The notes below the pieces were generated by a model, which saw only the letters and a list, made by a program, of their open reading frames with translations, ran no database searches and was not told the origin of the DNA. From NCBI GenBank assembly GCA_017506845.1, contig JAFVMP010000001.1:1-26863 (forward strand): DNA of 26,863 bases. The letters run 5' to 3'. This stretch comes from Campylobacter sp. Lineage in GTDB: Bacteria; Campylobacterota; Campylobacteria; Campylobacterales; Campylobacteraceae. Shown here piece by piece: positions 6,740-13,551 of this stretch (positions within the stretch are counted from its first letter, which is position 1; every line of letters begins with the position of its first letter). The position numbers were made by a program, and so were the translations under genes.

Positions 6740-7639
6740 ATGAAAGAAATACAAAAAGAACCAAATGAGCGTTTTTGGCGCATAAATGAAATCTGTAAGC
6801 TAATCGTAAAAACTCCACTTAGCACCAGCCAAATCGCAGACAAGCTAGGAGTGAGCGAGCGCACCATCCAACGTGATTTAAATGGAGTTCTAGTCAAATA
6901 CGGAGCTGTGCGAAATGGTAGGCTGTGGAGCATAGATGAGAGTAAAATTGACCCAAAAGACGAAAATCAAATCATCCTAGCCGTGCTTGATAAAATGGCA
7001 AAAAATGTAGGGGCTGAGTTCTACTCAAAGGCTCATGGTTTGCTAAAAGGTATAAGCGAAGGGCTAAATCATCCGATTTTTGTAAGTCTAAGTGCTGAGA
7101 AGCTAGAAAAAAAAGACATTGAGCTAATAGAAAACCTAGAGAGTGTCATCGCAAGTCGCAATGAAATAGAACTACTGTATTTTAGTAAAACTCACAGGCT
7201 CTCGCCTATTAAAATTGCGCTATTTGATGGCTTTTGGTATCTGCTTGCAATGGCTGGTGAAAAGCTCAAGAAATTTCACCTAAAAAGTATAAAAGAGATA
7301 AAAATTCTACCTAGTAAATTTAAGATAGATGAGAGCCTAGAAAACCGCATTAAAAGTGCTAATTCGGCTTGGTTTGACCCTGAGAAAAACTTTATCGTAA
7401 GGCTATGGATAGATAAAGTGGTCAAAAAATACTTTGAGCGAAAACCACTGCCAAATCAACAAATAATGTGTGAGAACGAAGATGGCAGTATAGAAATAGA
7501 AGTTCAAGTCACACATATAATGGAGATAAAACCGCTTGTTTTTTATTACCTGCCGCATATCAAAGTTATAGAGCCTAGCAGTCTAGCTGATGATATACTA
7601 GCGGAGATGGAGAGGTATATAAAAGAAATAAGGGGTTAG
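6740..7639 (+). CDS. WYL-domain transcriptional regulator
   Basis: A 299-residue regulator. The N-terminal winged helix-turn-helix is clear: STSQIADKLGVSERTIQRDL at about residues 28-47, followed by a wing (RNGRLWSI). A WYL domain follows, with the core FWYLLA and FHLKSIKEIK, and the C-terminal WCX extension with the terminal LADDILAEMERYIKEI. WYL proteins bind DNA and sense nucleic-acid or nucleotide ligands; they commonly control DNA-damage or anti-phage genes. A uracil-DNA-glycosylase-like gene follows 43 nt downstream with its own -10 box, so WYL control of a DNA-damage response is plausible but inferred. AAAAGGC precedes the ATG by about 8 nt. Confidence 0.9.
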   Translation: MKEIQKEPNERFWRINEICKLIVKTPLSTSQIADKLGVSERTIQRDLNGVLVKYGAVRNGRLWSIDESKIDPKDENQIILAVLDKMAKNVGAEFYSKAHGLLKGISEGLNHPIFVSLSAEKLEKKDIELIENLESVIASRNEIELLYFSKTHRLSPIKIALFDGFWYLLAMAGEKLKKFHLKSIKEIKILPSKFKIDESLENRIKSANSAWFDPEKNFIVRLWIDKVVKKYFERKPLPNQQIMCENEDGSIEIEVQVTHIMEIKPLVFYYLPHIKVIEPSSLADDILAEMERYIKEIRG

Positions 7640-7649
7640 TTTTGTTTGT

Positions 7650-7655
7650 TATAAT
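7650..7655 (+). promoter_or_regulatory. Putative -10 box
   Basis: TATAAT lies 28 nt before the ATG at 7683, between the WYL regulator gene and the glycosylase-like gene. Confidence 0.5.
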
Positions 7656-7682
7656 TACTAAAGTGCTTAGAAAAGGTAAAAA

Positions 7683-8438
7683 ATGAGAGATAAAAAACAA
7701 AAGTATTTATCCCTTATAGAACGAGCAAGACAAAATTACGAATATAAAAAACACGCAAATTTCAAGTGGTGTGATGAGTGTAAAAAAGCAATAAACCTAT
7801 GGACTTATTGGCAAGGTCTAGGCTATGAAATAGATACTCAAAAAATAAGAATCTTGCTTGTGGGGCAAGACTGGGGCAATACAGATTTTGACAGTGGAAA
7901 AACACTAGAAAACATTTCTAAGATAAATTCACTAAGTCCAAATGAATATAAAAAGATACAATATTTAGATGGTTTAAAATCTTTTGTAACTGATAAAAAT
8001 TTAGTAGAATTATTTGCCAGCATCGGCTATCCTAATATAGACAAAAAACGATATAGCGATTTATTTTTTACGAACATTTCGCTAGGATATCGCACAATAA
8101 ATACTTCAGCACACATTACAAAAGCCGAAATTTCTACAGATAAAGAGATTTTTAAAGAGCTTGTAGAAATTCTAGAGTCCAAATATATCATAGCTCTTGG
8201 TAAGATGACTTATGAGATTATTTTAGAAGCGCTAGGGTTTAAAACACCAAAAATTTCATTATTTAATGACTTTATTTTCACACAAAATGGCTTAAAATAT
8301 AACAAAAGCAAAATCTATGTTGTAGCGCACCCTGGTGGAATGGGTAGTGCAAATAGAAAAAAGGGTGATAAAAGCAATAAAACTAGCATTGAGCTACAAA
8401 AAGAAGATTGGATAAAAATATTTTTTAATACGACATAA
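7683..8438 (+). CDS. Uracil-DNA glycosylase superfamily-like protein
   Basis: A 251-residue protein with the two landmarks of the UDG fold. IRILLVGQDWGN (residues 55-66) matches the motif 1 position G-Q-D-P-Y / G-E-x-P-G, and AHPGGMGSANR (about 215-225) matches the motif 2 loop that normally reads H-P-S. ALGKMTYE fits the conserved A-L-G-x-x-A strand between them. Classical UDGs excise uracil from DNA. The change of P-Y to W-G and the extra residues before the core suggest a divergent subfamily whose base specificity cannot be read from sequence. An N-terminal WCDEC (29-33) offers a CxxC pair that might bind metal together with other residues. It sits directly downstream of the WYL regulator. 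Confidence 0.7.
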   Translation: MRDKKQKYLSLIERARQNYEYKKHANFKWCDECKKAINLWTYWQGLGYEIDTQKIRILLVGQDWGNTDFDSGKTLENISKINSLSPNEYKKIQYLDGLKSFVTDKNLVELFASIGYPNIDKKRYSDLFFTNISLGYRTINTSAHITKAEISTDKEIFKELVEILESKYIIALGKMTYEIILEALGFKTPKISLFNDFIFTQNGLKYNKSKIYVVAHPGGMGSANRKKGDKSNKTSIELQKEDWIKIFFNTT

Positions 8439-8458
8439 AAGTGTCTGTTTTAATATAT

Positions 8459-8464
8459 ATAATT
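8459..8464 (+). promoter_or_regulatory. Putative -10 box
   Basis: TATAAT lies 46 nt before the ATG at 8510, immediately followed by the inverted repeat at 8465. Transcription from here would start within or next to that repeat. Confidence 0.4.
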
Positions 8465-8502
8465 CCTTTTAAATCCTAGGATTTACAAATACATTTAAAA
8501 GG
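8465..8502 (+). promoter_or_regulatory. Inverted repeat overlapping the ribosome binding site
   Basis: CCTTTTAAAT (8465-8474) is the exact complement of ATTTAAAAGG (8493-8502), and the second arm contains the Shine-Dalgarno sequence of the gene at 8510. A 14-bp palindrome, AAATCCTAGGATTT, sits at 8471-8484. It could work as an operator at the transcription start, or as an RNA hairpin that hides the ribosome binding site if transcription begins upstream. Confidence 0.45.
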
Positions 8503-8509
8503 AGCCAAA

Positions 8510-9667
8510 ATGGCAGAGAAAGTAGTTTTAAAAGTTTGGGGCGATGAGCTTGTTTTTAATAAAGTTAGCCAGAACAATGTGGAGTTTGAAATTCCGCAAA
8601 AAGCTTTGAAGTTTTTGTGTTATGCTTTGAGTAATGAAAATATAGTGACTATGTGGCACAACGAAAAGAGCTTTTATGAAAGCGGAGAGCTAAAAAGCAT
8701 AGCTTTTATCGATTATTTAAACGAAGATAAAGGGCAAAAGTGTCGTAATGTCTATGAGTTTAGCAAAGAAAGAGATTTGCTAAGTTTTGAGAGCATTTAC
8801 GCTAATGCAGTATTAAAAATCACTGAACTAAACTATGTAAAAAATAAAGTAAGTGGTAAAATAGAATTAGCTAAAAATGATGATTTTAAGAAAATAGAAG
8901 AGTTTTTTGAGCTTCTAAAAAGAGATGATAATGCTCTTGCTATGATGTATAAAAATGATAACTTAACCAAAGAAGTATTGCTAAAAGGTGAGTATAGCTT
9001 ATATAGTGGTGATGTCGATGATGATTTTGAGGGTGAGCCAAAAGTAAATAGCTATATGACTTTTGAATATGATAAATTTGGTGTGTTAAAAAATTTTGGT
9101 ATTGATGAAGAAATACAAGAAAATCCAGGAACTACTAGCTGTATAGTAAGGGATAATGGTGGTTTGGATGGATTACAACTTGATTGTAGATTATATGCTG
9201 ATATTTATACTTTTAGAGAAATGGAAGACTTGTTAAATTATGAAATAAAAGGCGATATTGCGTTAGTTGAAATGAGAGAGTTTAATAAAGATAAGTTAAA
9301 AAACATTTTTGGCGAGTACGAATGTGATGAAAAAGGGGATATAAAGAGCTTTGAGAACAAAAATTTTTCTTTAAAAGAAGTATTTTTAAAATATGTTTTT
9401 GACCTTTGGTCTGATGAAAGCGAAGATTATGAAGAATTAGTTGACAAAAGAGTAAAAAAAGGTGAAGATGAATACGAGCTTTGCGGATATAAGCTTGTTG
9501 ATGATATATGTGATGAGTTTAGTTTTTGCGGAGCTTTTATTTGTAAAATGATGACTTTTGAAGTGCCAGTAAAATATATCTCTCGTATTGAAAAAGTGAT
9601 GATTGAAGAATCAAGCATTTATAAAGAAGGCGAGATTGCTTTATCAAAAGCTATTTTAATGTTTTAA
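8510..9667 (+). CDS. Hypothetical acidic protein
   Basis: I do not recognise this 385-residue protein. It has no signal peptide or membrane span, is rich in Glu/Asp and Lys, and starts MAEKVVLKVWGDELVFNKVS, suggesting a beta-strand-rich N-terminus. The middle contains an acidic patch, YSGDVDDDFEGE, and a later segment LWSDESEDYEELVDKRVKKG. Codon use is like that of neighbouring cargo genes, and AAGGAG lies 7 nt before the ATG, so expression is likely. The inverted repeat at 8465-8502 suggests dedicated control. No partner gene is coupled to it. It may be an immunity or stress protein of a Campylobacter-specific family, but nothing in the sequence shows a function. Confidence 0.6.
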   Translation: MAEKVVLKVWGDELVFNKVSQNNVEFEIPQKALKFLCYALSNENIVTMWHNEKSFYESGELKSIAFIDYLNEDKGQKCRNVYEFSKERDLLSFESIYANAVLKITELNYVKNKVSGKIELAKNDDFKKIEEFFELLKRDDNALAMMYKNDNLTKEVLLKGEYSLYSGDVDDDFEGEPKVNSYMTFEYDKFGVLKNFGIDEEIQENPGTTSCIVRDNGGLDGLQLDCRLYADIYTFREMEDLLNYEIKGDIALVEMREFNKDKLKNIFGEYECDEKGDIKSFENKNFSLKEVFLKYVFDLWSDESEDYEELVDKRVKKGEDEYELCGYKLVDDICDEFSFCGAFICKMMTFEVPVKYISRIEKVMIEESSIYKEGEIALSKAILMF

Positions 9668-9684
9668 ATGATTTTTAAAACAAT

Positions 9685-9714
9685 AATAAATAGTCCTAAA
9701 TTCTAGCTAGAATT
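9685..9714 (+). repeat. 30-bp upstream element, copy 1
   Basis: It begins AATAAATAGTC and ends with the palindrome AATTCTAGCTAGAATT. It matches 10828-10857 at 27 of 30 positions. Both copies lie shortly upstream of a gene, which suggests a shared promoter or regulatory box. Confidence 0.55.
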
Positions 9715-9747
9715 ATGCTTATAAAACCAAAAAACAAAGGAAAAGTA

Positions 9748-10251
9748 ATGTTTGCGTATATTCACGGATATGGCTCAAATAAAAACGGCAGAAGTGGAAA
9801 GGTGCTAAAAGAGCTTTTAGGGGCAAGGGGCGAAGTTTTAGAGCCACTTGGTTGGGATAGCAACGCCACTTATGATGAGATTTACGCTGATTTAAAGTCG
9901 CAAATTCTAGATTTGCAAATTCGCGCAAATGATAATCTAACGCTAATTGGCTCATCGCTTGGCGGATATCTCTCGGCTCGTTTTGGTATGGATTTGGGGC
10001 TAAAATCTGTGCTTTTTAATCCATCTTTAACACCTAGCTTTCGCATCCCTAGTGTGCCTGATTTAGTGCTTGATAAGCCTATAAATGCGCTTATTTTTGT
10101 ATCTGCTGATGATGAGCTTTTAGCTCAAAATGATATAAAAGTAAAAGCACTTTTTGGCTCTAAGGCGCAAATATTCATCACTCACACCACGCATAGAGTG
10201 ATGGACTATGAACCTTTTATAGCTGGAATTCTAGAATTTGCTAAAAACTAG
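9748..10251 (+). CDS. YqiA/UPF0227-type alpha/beta-hydrolase (esterase)
   Basis: A 167-residue small hydrolase. The N-terminus FAYIHGYGSNKNG is the oxyanion-hole region, GSSLGGY (residues 68-74) supplies the nucleophile Ser70 in a G-x-S-x-G elbow, SADDELL carries the acid Asp, and THRVMDYE carries the likely catalytic His. This set and the short length match the YqiA-like esterases that cleave short acyl esters; the physiological substrate is not known. The start at 9748 is preferred because AAAGGAAAAGTA precedes it and the hydrolase fold begins there; the frame is open from 9715. An unusual repeated 30-bp box lies upstream. The 3' end overlaps a TTCTAGAA palindrome cluster at 10230-10260. 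Confidence 0.8.
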   Translation: MFAYIHGYGSNKNGRSGKVLKELLGARGEVLEPLGWDSNATYDEIYADLKSQILDLQIRANDNLTLIGSSLGGYLSARFGMDLGLKSVLFNPSLTPSFRIPSVPDLVLDKPINALIFVSADDELLAQNDIKVKALFGSKAQIFITHTTHRVMDYEPFIAGILEFAKN

Positions 10252-10270
10252 AATTCTAGCTGTATTTTGA

Positions 10271-10276
10271 TATAAT
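10271..10276 (+). promoter_or_regulatory. Putative -10 box of the toxin-antitoxin operon
   Basis: TATAAT lies 27 nt before the ATG at 10303, with a GAGGGG ribosome binding site between. It follows a GAATTCTAGC palindrome half-site. Confidence 0.5.
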
Positions 10277-10302
10277 ACTATTTTTGATTTGAGGGGAATA
10301 AA

Positions 10303-10548
10303 ATGCTTGAATTTAGCGTCAAAATCAATCCTAGCTTAGAAAAAGTAGCGATCAATGCAATAAAAGATGTGCTAAAAAAAATTGACCCAAGTGCGATTTT
10401 TGTGCAAAATAGTGGGCTTAGCAAAAACGATGAAGATGATTTTAAAGAGCTTTTAAAAGATAAAAAGGCTGGAAAATTAGAGTTTATAAACGCTGATGAA
10501 ATGTGGGCAAGTATAGATAAAACAATAGCAAAATACGAATGCAAATAA
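10303..10548 (+). CDS. Putative antitoxin of a ParE/RelE-type pair
   Basis: An 81-residue acidic protein starting MLEFSVKINPSLEKVAINAI. The order (small acidic gene first, toxin second, 10-nt overlap of the coding regions) is the classic type II toxin-antitoxin layout. The C-terminal part, KAGKLEFINADEMWASIDK, resembles the toxin-binding tails of antitoxins. I cannot assign the N-terminal DNA-binding fold with certainty. The expected role is to neutralise the downstream toxin and repress the operon, with TATAAT at 10271 as promoter. On an extrachromosomal element such a pair would also favour maintenance. Confidence 0.75.
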   Translation: MLEFSVKINPSLEKVAINAIKDVLKKIDPSAIFVQNSGLSKNDEDDFKELLKDKKAGKLEFINADEMWASIDKTIAKYECK

Positions 10549-10814
10549 TTTATAGTAAGAAATTTCAAAATTCCTTAGCGAATATAGTAGATTTCATCGC
10601 ACAAGACAGCCCAAAAAGAGCTAGAGAATTTGCCACAAACCTTAAATCACAGCTAGAAACAATCGCTTTTATGCCCTATAAACATAGAAAAAACTTCATA
10701 GCAAATGATGAAAATATCCGTGATTTTATTTTTAATGGTTATGTAATTATCTTTGAAATAAATGAAAATATTGAAATCTTAAACATTTATAAGCACAATT
10801 TGCCTAAATTATAA
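10539..10814 (+). CDS. ParE/RelE-family toxin
   Basis: A 91-residue basic protein with the family pattern: MQIIYSKKFQNSLANIVDFI at the N-terminus, SPKRAREFATNLKSQLETI as the helical hairpin, MPYKHRK, the strand DFIFNGYVIIFEINENIEIL, and a terminal IYKHNLP in the position of the usual H-x-R/R-x-P element. ParE members poison DNA gyrase, whereas RelE members cleave mRNA on the ribosome; the sequence alone does not decide between them, though spacing and the A-x-x-F-x-x-x-L pattern favour ParE. The start codon lies inside the antitoxin gene (10-nt overlap), which implies translational coupling. Confidence 0.85.
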   Translation: MQIIYSKKFQNSLANIVDFIAQDSPKRAREFATNLKSQLETIAFMPYKHRKNFIANDENIRDFIFNGYVIIFEINENIEILNIYKHNLPKL

Positions 10815-10827
10815 ATTTAAAAACGAC

Positions 10828-10857
10828 AATAAATAGTCTGCAATTCTAGCTAGAATT
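10828..10857 (+). repeat. 30-bp upstream element, copy 2
   Basis: It matches 9685-9714 at 27 of 30 positions (AATAAATAGTC, then AATTCTAGCTAGAATT). It is followed by another CTAGCTGGAATT half-palindrome before the gene at 10910. Confidence 0.55.
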
Positions 10858-10909
10858 CTAGCTGGAATTGCCAAAATGCAAAAAATGTATCGGCAGAAAG
10901 GATAATAAA

Positions 10910-11728
10910 ATGAACGAAAAACTCACAAACTACTTGGAATTCTTAGAAAATTCTAAAAAATTCAAAGCGATGGATAAAGCTGTGAAGGCGCAAATGCTAA
11001 GCCAAATAAATGAACTTATCAAAAGCGACGCTCTTTGGGTGCGAAACTCACATAAAGATGAGAGTAAAAGGCGCATATCAGAGGCTCTTTTTGCTAGGCT
11101 TTATAGCGACAAAAAAGATGAAATCATCGCAAAAATCAAAGAAGAGCAAATTGCGATTTTTAGCGTGTTTAGCAAAGAGGCAAACCAAAAATACCCAAAA
11201 GAGCTAAAAGAGCTTAGAAAGCGTGGAGATATAGAATTTGCCGTGGCTTTTGGCGAGGGCAAGGATGAGAGCGGCGAGAATATTTTTGCCACTACCTTTA
11301 TCGCATTTGCCAAATCAGCAAGCCTGCCTATCTCGCCTATCGCCCAAAGAGTAGTTCGCAAGTATGAGTGCGGTGGCAAGTATATTTGCGGGATAAATAG
11401 ATTTAAAATTTATGATGCTTTTGATGAGAGTAGTGAGTTTAATGACACTGCTAAAAAGTGCGATATAATCAATTTTGATAAGCAATGCGAGATAAATTTA
11501 GCTTTGCTTAAAGAGCTGATTTATTTGCCTGAGTGGATAAAGGACTTTGCTTTTACTCACGCTAAGGTGCTGTTTTTTGATCGGCTCTGCGATGAGATAA
11601 TAAGCGCAAATAGGCAAGTAATCGGCTCTGTCACCGGACAAACTGCTCGCTCGCTGTGGAGTGATAACTACGATGTAAGCTCGTATTTTAAAAAAGTAGA
11701 AAATGAAAAAATACACACCAAAAAATAA
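10910..11728 (+). CDS. Hypothetical protein coupled to the BspA-like gene
   Basis: A 272-residue soluble, lysine- and glutamate-rich protein that I do not recognise. The N-terminus MNEKLTNYLEFLENSKKFKA is helical; a beta-rich middle (GDIEFAVAFGEGKDESG, ATTFIAFAKSASLPISPIAQ) is followed by a CGGKYICGINRF segment and a helical C-terminus ending SYFKKVENEKIHTKK. No signal peptide or transmembrane segment is present. The start at 10910 is chosen because AAAGGAT lies just upstream; the open frame reaches 10868. Its last 26 nt overlap the start of the leucine-rich-repeat-like gene at 11703, so the two are probably co-translated and may act together. The gene shares the 30-bp box of the esterase gene. 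Confidence 0.6.
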   Translation: MNEKLTNYLEFLENSKKFKAMDKAVKAQMLSQINELIKSDALWVRNSHKDESKRRISEALFARLYSDKKDEIIAKIKEEQIAIFSVFSKEANQKYPKELKELRKRGDIEFAVAFGEGKDESGENIFATTFIAFAKSASLPISPIAQRVVRKYECGGKYICGINRFKIYDAFDESSEFNDTAKKCDIINFDKQCEINLALLKELIYLPEWIKDFAFTHAKVLFFDRLCDEIISANRQVIGSVTGQTARSLWSDNYDVSSYFKKVENEKIHTKK

Positions 11729-12983
11729 AACTGAGCTAAAAGCTCTTGTAGGCAACCTTAGCGTTTGCTTGGGTGATATTGATACCAGTGCGATTGCTGA
11801 TATGAGTGAGCTTTTTAAAGACACTGGGCGCAAGGACTTCGCTGGCATTGATAGCTGGGATGTGAGCAAATGCAAAAATATGCGAGCTATGTTTTATAAA
11901 TGTCGTTATTTCAAAGAGGATATTTCTAGCTGGGATGTCTCAAATGTAGTGGATATGAGCGAAATGTTTAGTGGGTGCTTTTCTTTTAACCAGTCTTTAA
12001 ATAGCTGGGATACTAGCAGGGTGGAGAGCATGAAAGCTATGTTTTATCACTGCATTTCTTTTGATAGCTGTATTGATAGCTGGGATGTAAGCTCTGTAAA
12101 AGACATGAGCGAGATGTTTGCTCTGTGTAAACTATACAATCAGCCCTTAAATTCGTGGAATACTAGTAATGTAGAGGATATGAACGGCATGTTTTCTGGC
12201 TGTATTGCTTTTAACCAGCCTTTAAATGCGTGGAATACTAGTAGTGTAGAAAATATGCGTGCTATGTTTGAAAAATGTAGCTCGTTTAATCAGCCTTTGG
12301 CTTGGGATACAAGTAGTGTAAAAACCATGAACACTATGTTTGCTAATTGCCCTAAGTTTAATCAAGAATTAGCATTTGATACTAGAAATGTAAAGGATAT
12401 GAGCGGTATGTTTGCTAATTGCCTTAGCTTTAATCAGCCCTTGACATTTGATACTAGAAATGCAAAGGATATGAGCTATATGTTTTCTAAATGCGCTACT
12501 TTTAATCAGCCTTTGGCTTGGGATACGAGCAGTGTAGAAAATATGAGCGGTATGTTTCATAGTTGCGAGAGCTTTGATGGCGATATTTGCGCCTTTGATA
12601 CTAGCAAAGTAAAAAATATGAGCTATATGTTTTATAAGGCTAAAAGCTTTAATCAGCCACTTGGGTGCTGGAATGTAGGGAGCGTGGAGAGCATGCTAAG
12701 GATGTTTGAAGGATGTCAGAGTCTTGCTTGCGAGCTTGGAGAGTGGGATACTGGGTGTTTAAAGGATGTTAGAATGATGTTTTATGGCGCAAAGTGCTTT
12801 GATAGCACGCTTCATAAATGGCACTTAGGTGCTAAATGCGCTAAAATCGGTATGCTCTTTGATACAAAAGCCCCTAAAAGCTTGGCTACAAAATGGGGTG
12901 AAGATATTTTTGAAGAGTGCTTGGTGCTTGCTGATAAAAGTTCGTTTGAGATTATATCTTGGAGCATATTATTTGAGAAATAA
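11703..12983 (+). CDS. BspA-like (DUF285) repeat protein
   Basis: A 426-residue protein built of about 13-14 tandem units of 24-25 residues with the consensus L-x-x-W-D-T-S-x-V-x-x-M-x-x-M-F-x-x-C-x-x-F-N-Q-P, the hallmark of BspA-type (Mycoplasma lipoprotein / DUF285) repeats. Units start near residue 49 and become degenerate after residue 360. These repeats mediate protein-protein contacts and are often on surface proteins. Here the N-terminus (MKKYTPKNKTELKALVGNLS) is neither a signal peptide nor a lipobox, so the protein is probably cytoplasmic or exported in an atypical way. Mid-array repeats are nearly identical at DNA level (about 12290-12560), which suggests recent unit gain or loss. 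It overlaps the preceding gene by 26 nt and ends before a clear terminator. Confidence 0.9.
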   Translation: MKKYTPKNKTELKALVGNLSVCLGDIDTSAIADMSELFKDTGRKDFAGIDSWDVSKCKNMRAMFYKCRYFKEDISSWDVSNVVDMSEMFSGCFSFNQSLNSWDTSRVESMKAMFYHCISFDSCIDSWDVSSVKDMSEMFALCKLYNQPLNSWNTSNVEDMNGMFSGCIAFNQPLNAWNTSSVENMRAMFEKCSSFNQPLAWDTSSVKTMNTMFANCPKFNQELAFDTRNVKDMSGMFANCLSFNQPLTFDTRNAKDMSYMFSKCATFNQPLAWDTSSVENMSGMFHSCESFDGDICAFDTSKVKNMSYMFYKAKSFNQPLGCWNVGSVESMLRMFEGCQSLACELGEWDTGCLKDVRMMFYGAKCFDSTLHKWHLGAKCAKIGMLFDTKAPKSLATKWGEDIFEECLVLADKSSFEIISWSILFEK

Positions 12984-13007
12984 TGGCTAAAAATAAGACA
13001 AAAAAAG

Positions 13008-13034
13008 ACTAGAACTTAAAAATTCTAGTTTTTT
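13008..13034 (+). terminator. Intrinsic terminator after the BspA-like gene
   Basis: ACTAGAA and TTCTAGT form a 7-bp stem around an eight-base loop, followed by a T-run at 13029-13034. It marks the end of the cargo block. Confidence 0.75.
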
Positions 13035-13243
13035 GGCTCTAAGCCAGCTAGTATTTTGTATAGCAAATGAAAAATAAATAGGTAATTATTTGGGTAATAA
13101 TATTTTACTTAAATTATTAAAATATTATTATTTCATAATTTAAAGCTGTTGCTAATGGGGAGCACACCCCTACGGCTAAATAATGACTCCAGATTGGAGG
13201 TGATTATTGTATACTGTGCATTATACGTATAATTATACGCATA

Positions 13244-13272
13244 ATTATACTTATTTGTATAATTTTTGTCAA
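13244..13272 (-). promoter_or_regulatory. Consensus sigma-70 promoter, leftward
   Basis: On the minus strand TTGACA (13272-13267) is separated by exactly 17 nt from TATAAT (13249-13244). Such a perfect -35/-10 pair is unusual in this AT-rich Campylobacter-like sequence. Transcription would run left through the inverted repeats at 13150-13200, where no sizeable ORF exists, so a small RNA is the likely product. Confidence 0.5.
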
Positions 13273-13465
13273 GGCTTACTAGCTTTGCCCCACGAGAGTG
13301 GGGTATAATGCTCCCTATGGCTCTTAAATCACCAACTTAGCTTTCTAGCTCTTTGAATTTATTTTCGCAAGATTCTATTGCTAGGTTTTTATTTTTTTAC
13401 ACACCTTAAAATTAACTATTGATTTTAAAGATTTAAAATTATAAAATTATAAAAAAGTAAAAAAT

Positions 13466-13502
13466 AAACAAAGAAAAGTATATAGAACTTTACTCAAAAT
13501 AA
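13466..13502 (+). pseudogene. Fragment of an Abi-like gene start
   Basis: Read in frame, this piece gives INKEKYIELYSK followed by a stop, matching MDNEKYIELFSQ and MDSEKYIDLYSQ at the N-termini of the two Abi-like proteins. The nucleotides are also similar. The rest of the gene is missing. It indicates that a third copy existed here, or that recombination used this sequence before the restriction-modification gene was acquired. Confidence 0.5.
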
Positions 13503-13551
13503 CGCAAATTAATTTTGAGAATTTTGTGAGAAATTAAAAAATGGAAAAAAG

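Larger units (their letters stand above)
13035..13551. other. Non-coding, structured intergenic stretch
   Basis: No convincing gene is present. The stretch holds a GGGG/CCCC mini-hairpin at about 13157-13168, an imperfect inverted repeat around ACTCCAGATTGGAGGT (13188-13203), a run of TATAATTATAC palindromes (13225-13255), a perfect CCCCAC/GTGGGG hairpin with a GAGA loop (about 13289-13304), a leftward consensus promoter (13244-13272) and, near 13470-13500, a fragment resembling the start of the Abi-like genes. It may encode a small structured RNA. Confidence 0.5.

Noticed and set aside
11990..12560. CRISPR-like regular repeat
   Set aside because: The 72-75-nt periodicity is in frame and encodes the BspA-type protein repeats.
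13157..13234. 25-codon ORF starting MGSTPLRL
   Set aside because: It has no ribosome binding site, runs through inverted repeats and has no coding character; a structured RNA explains the region better.
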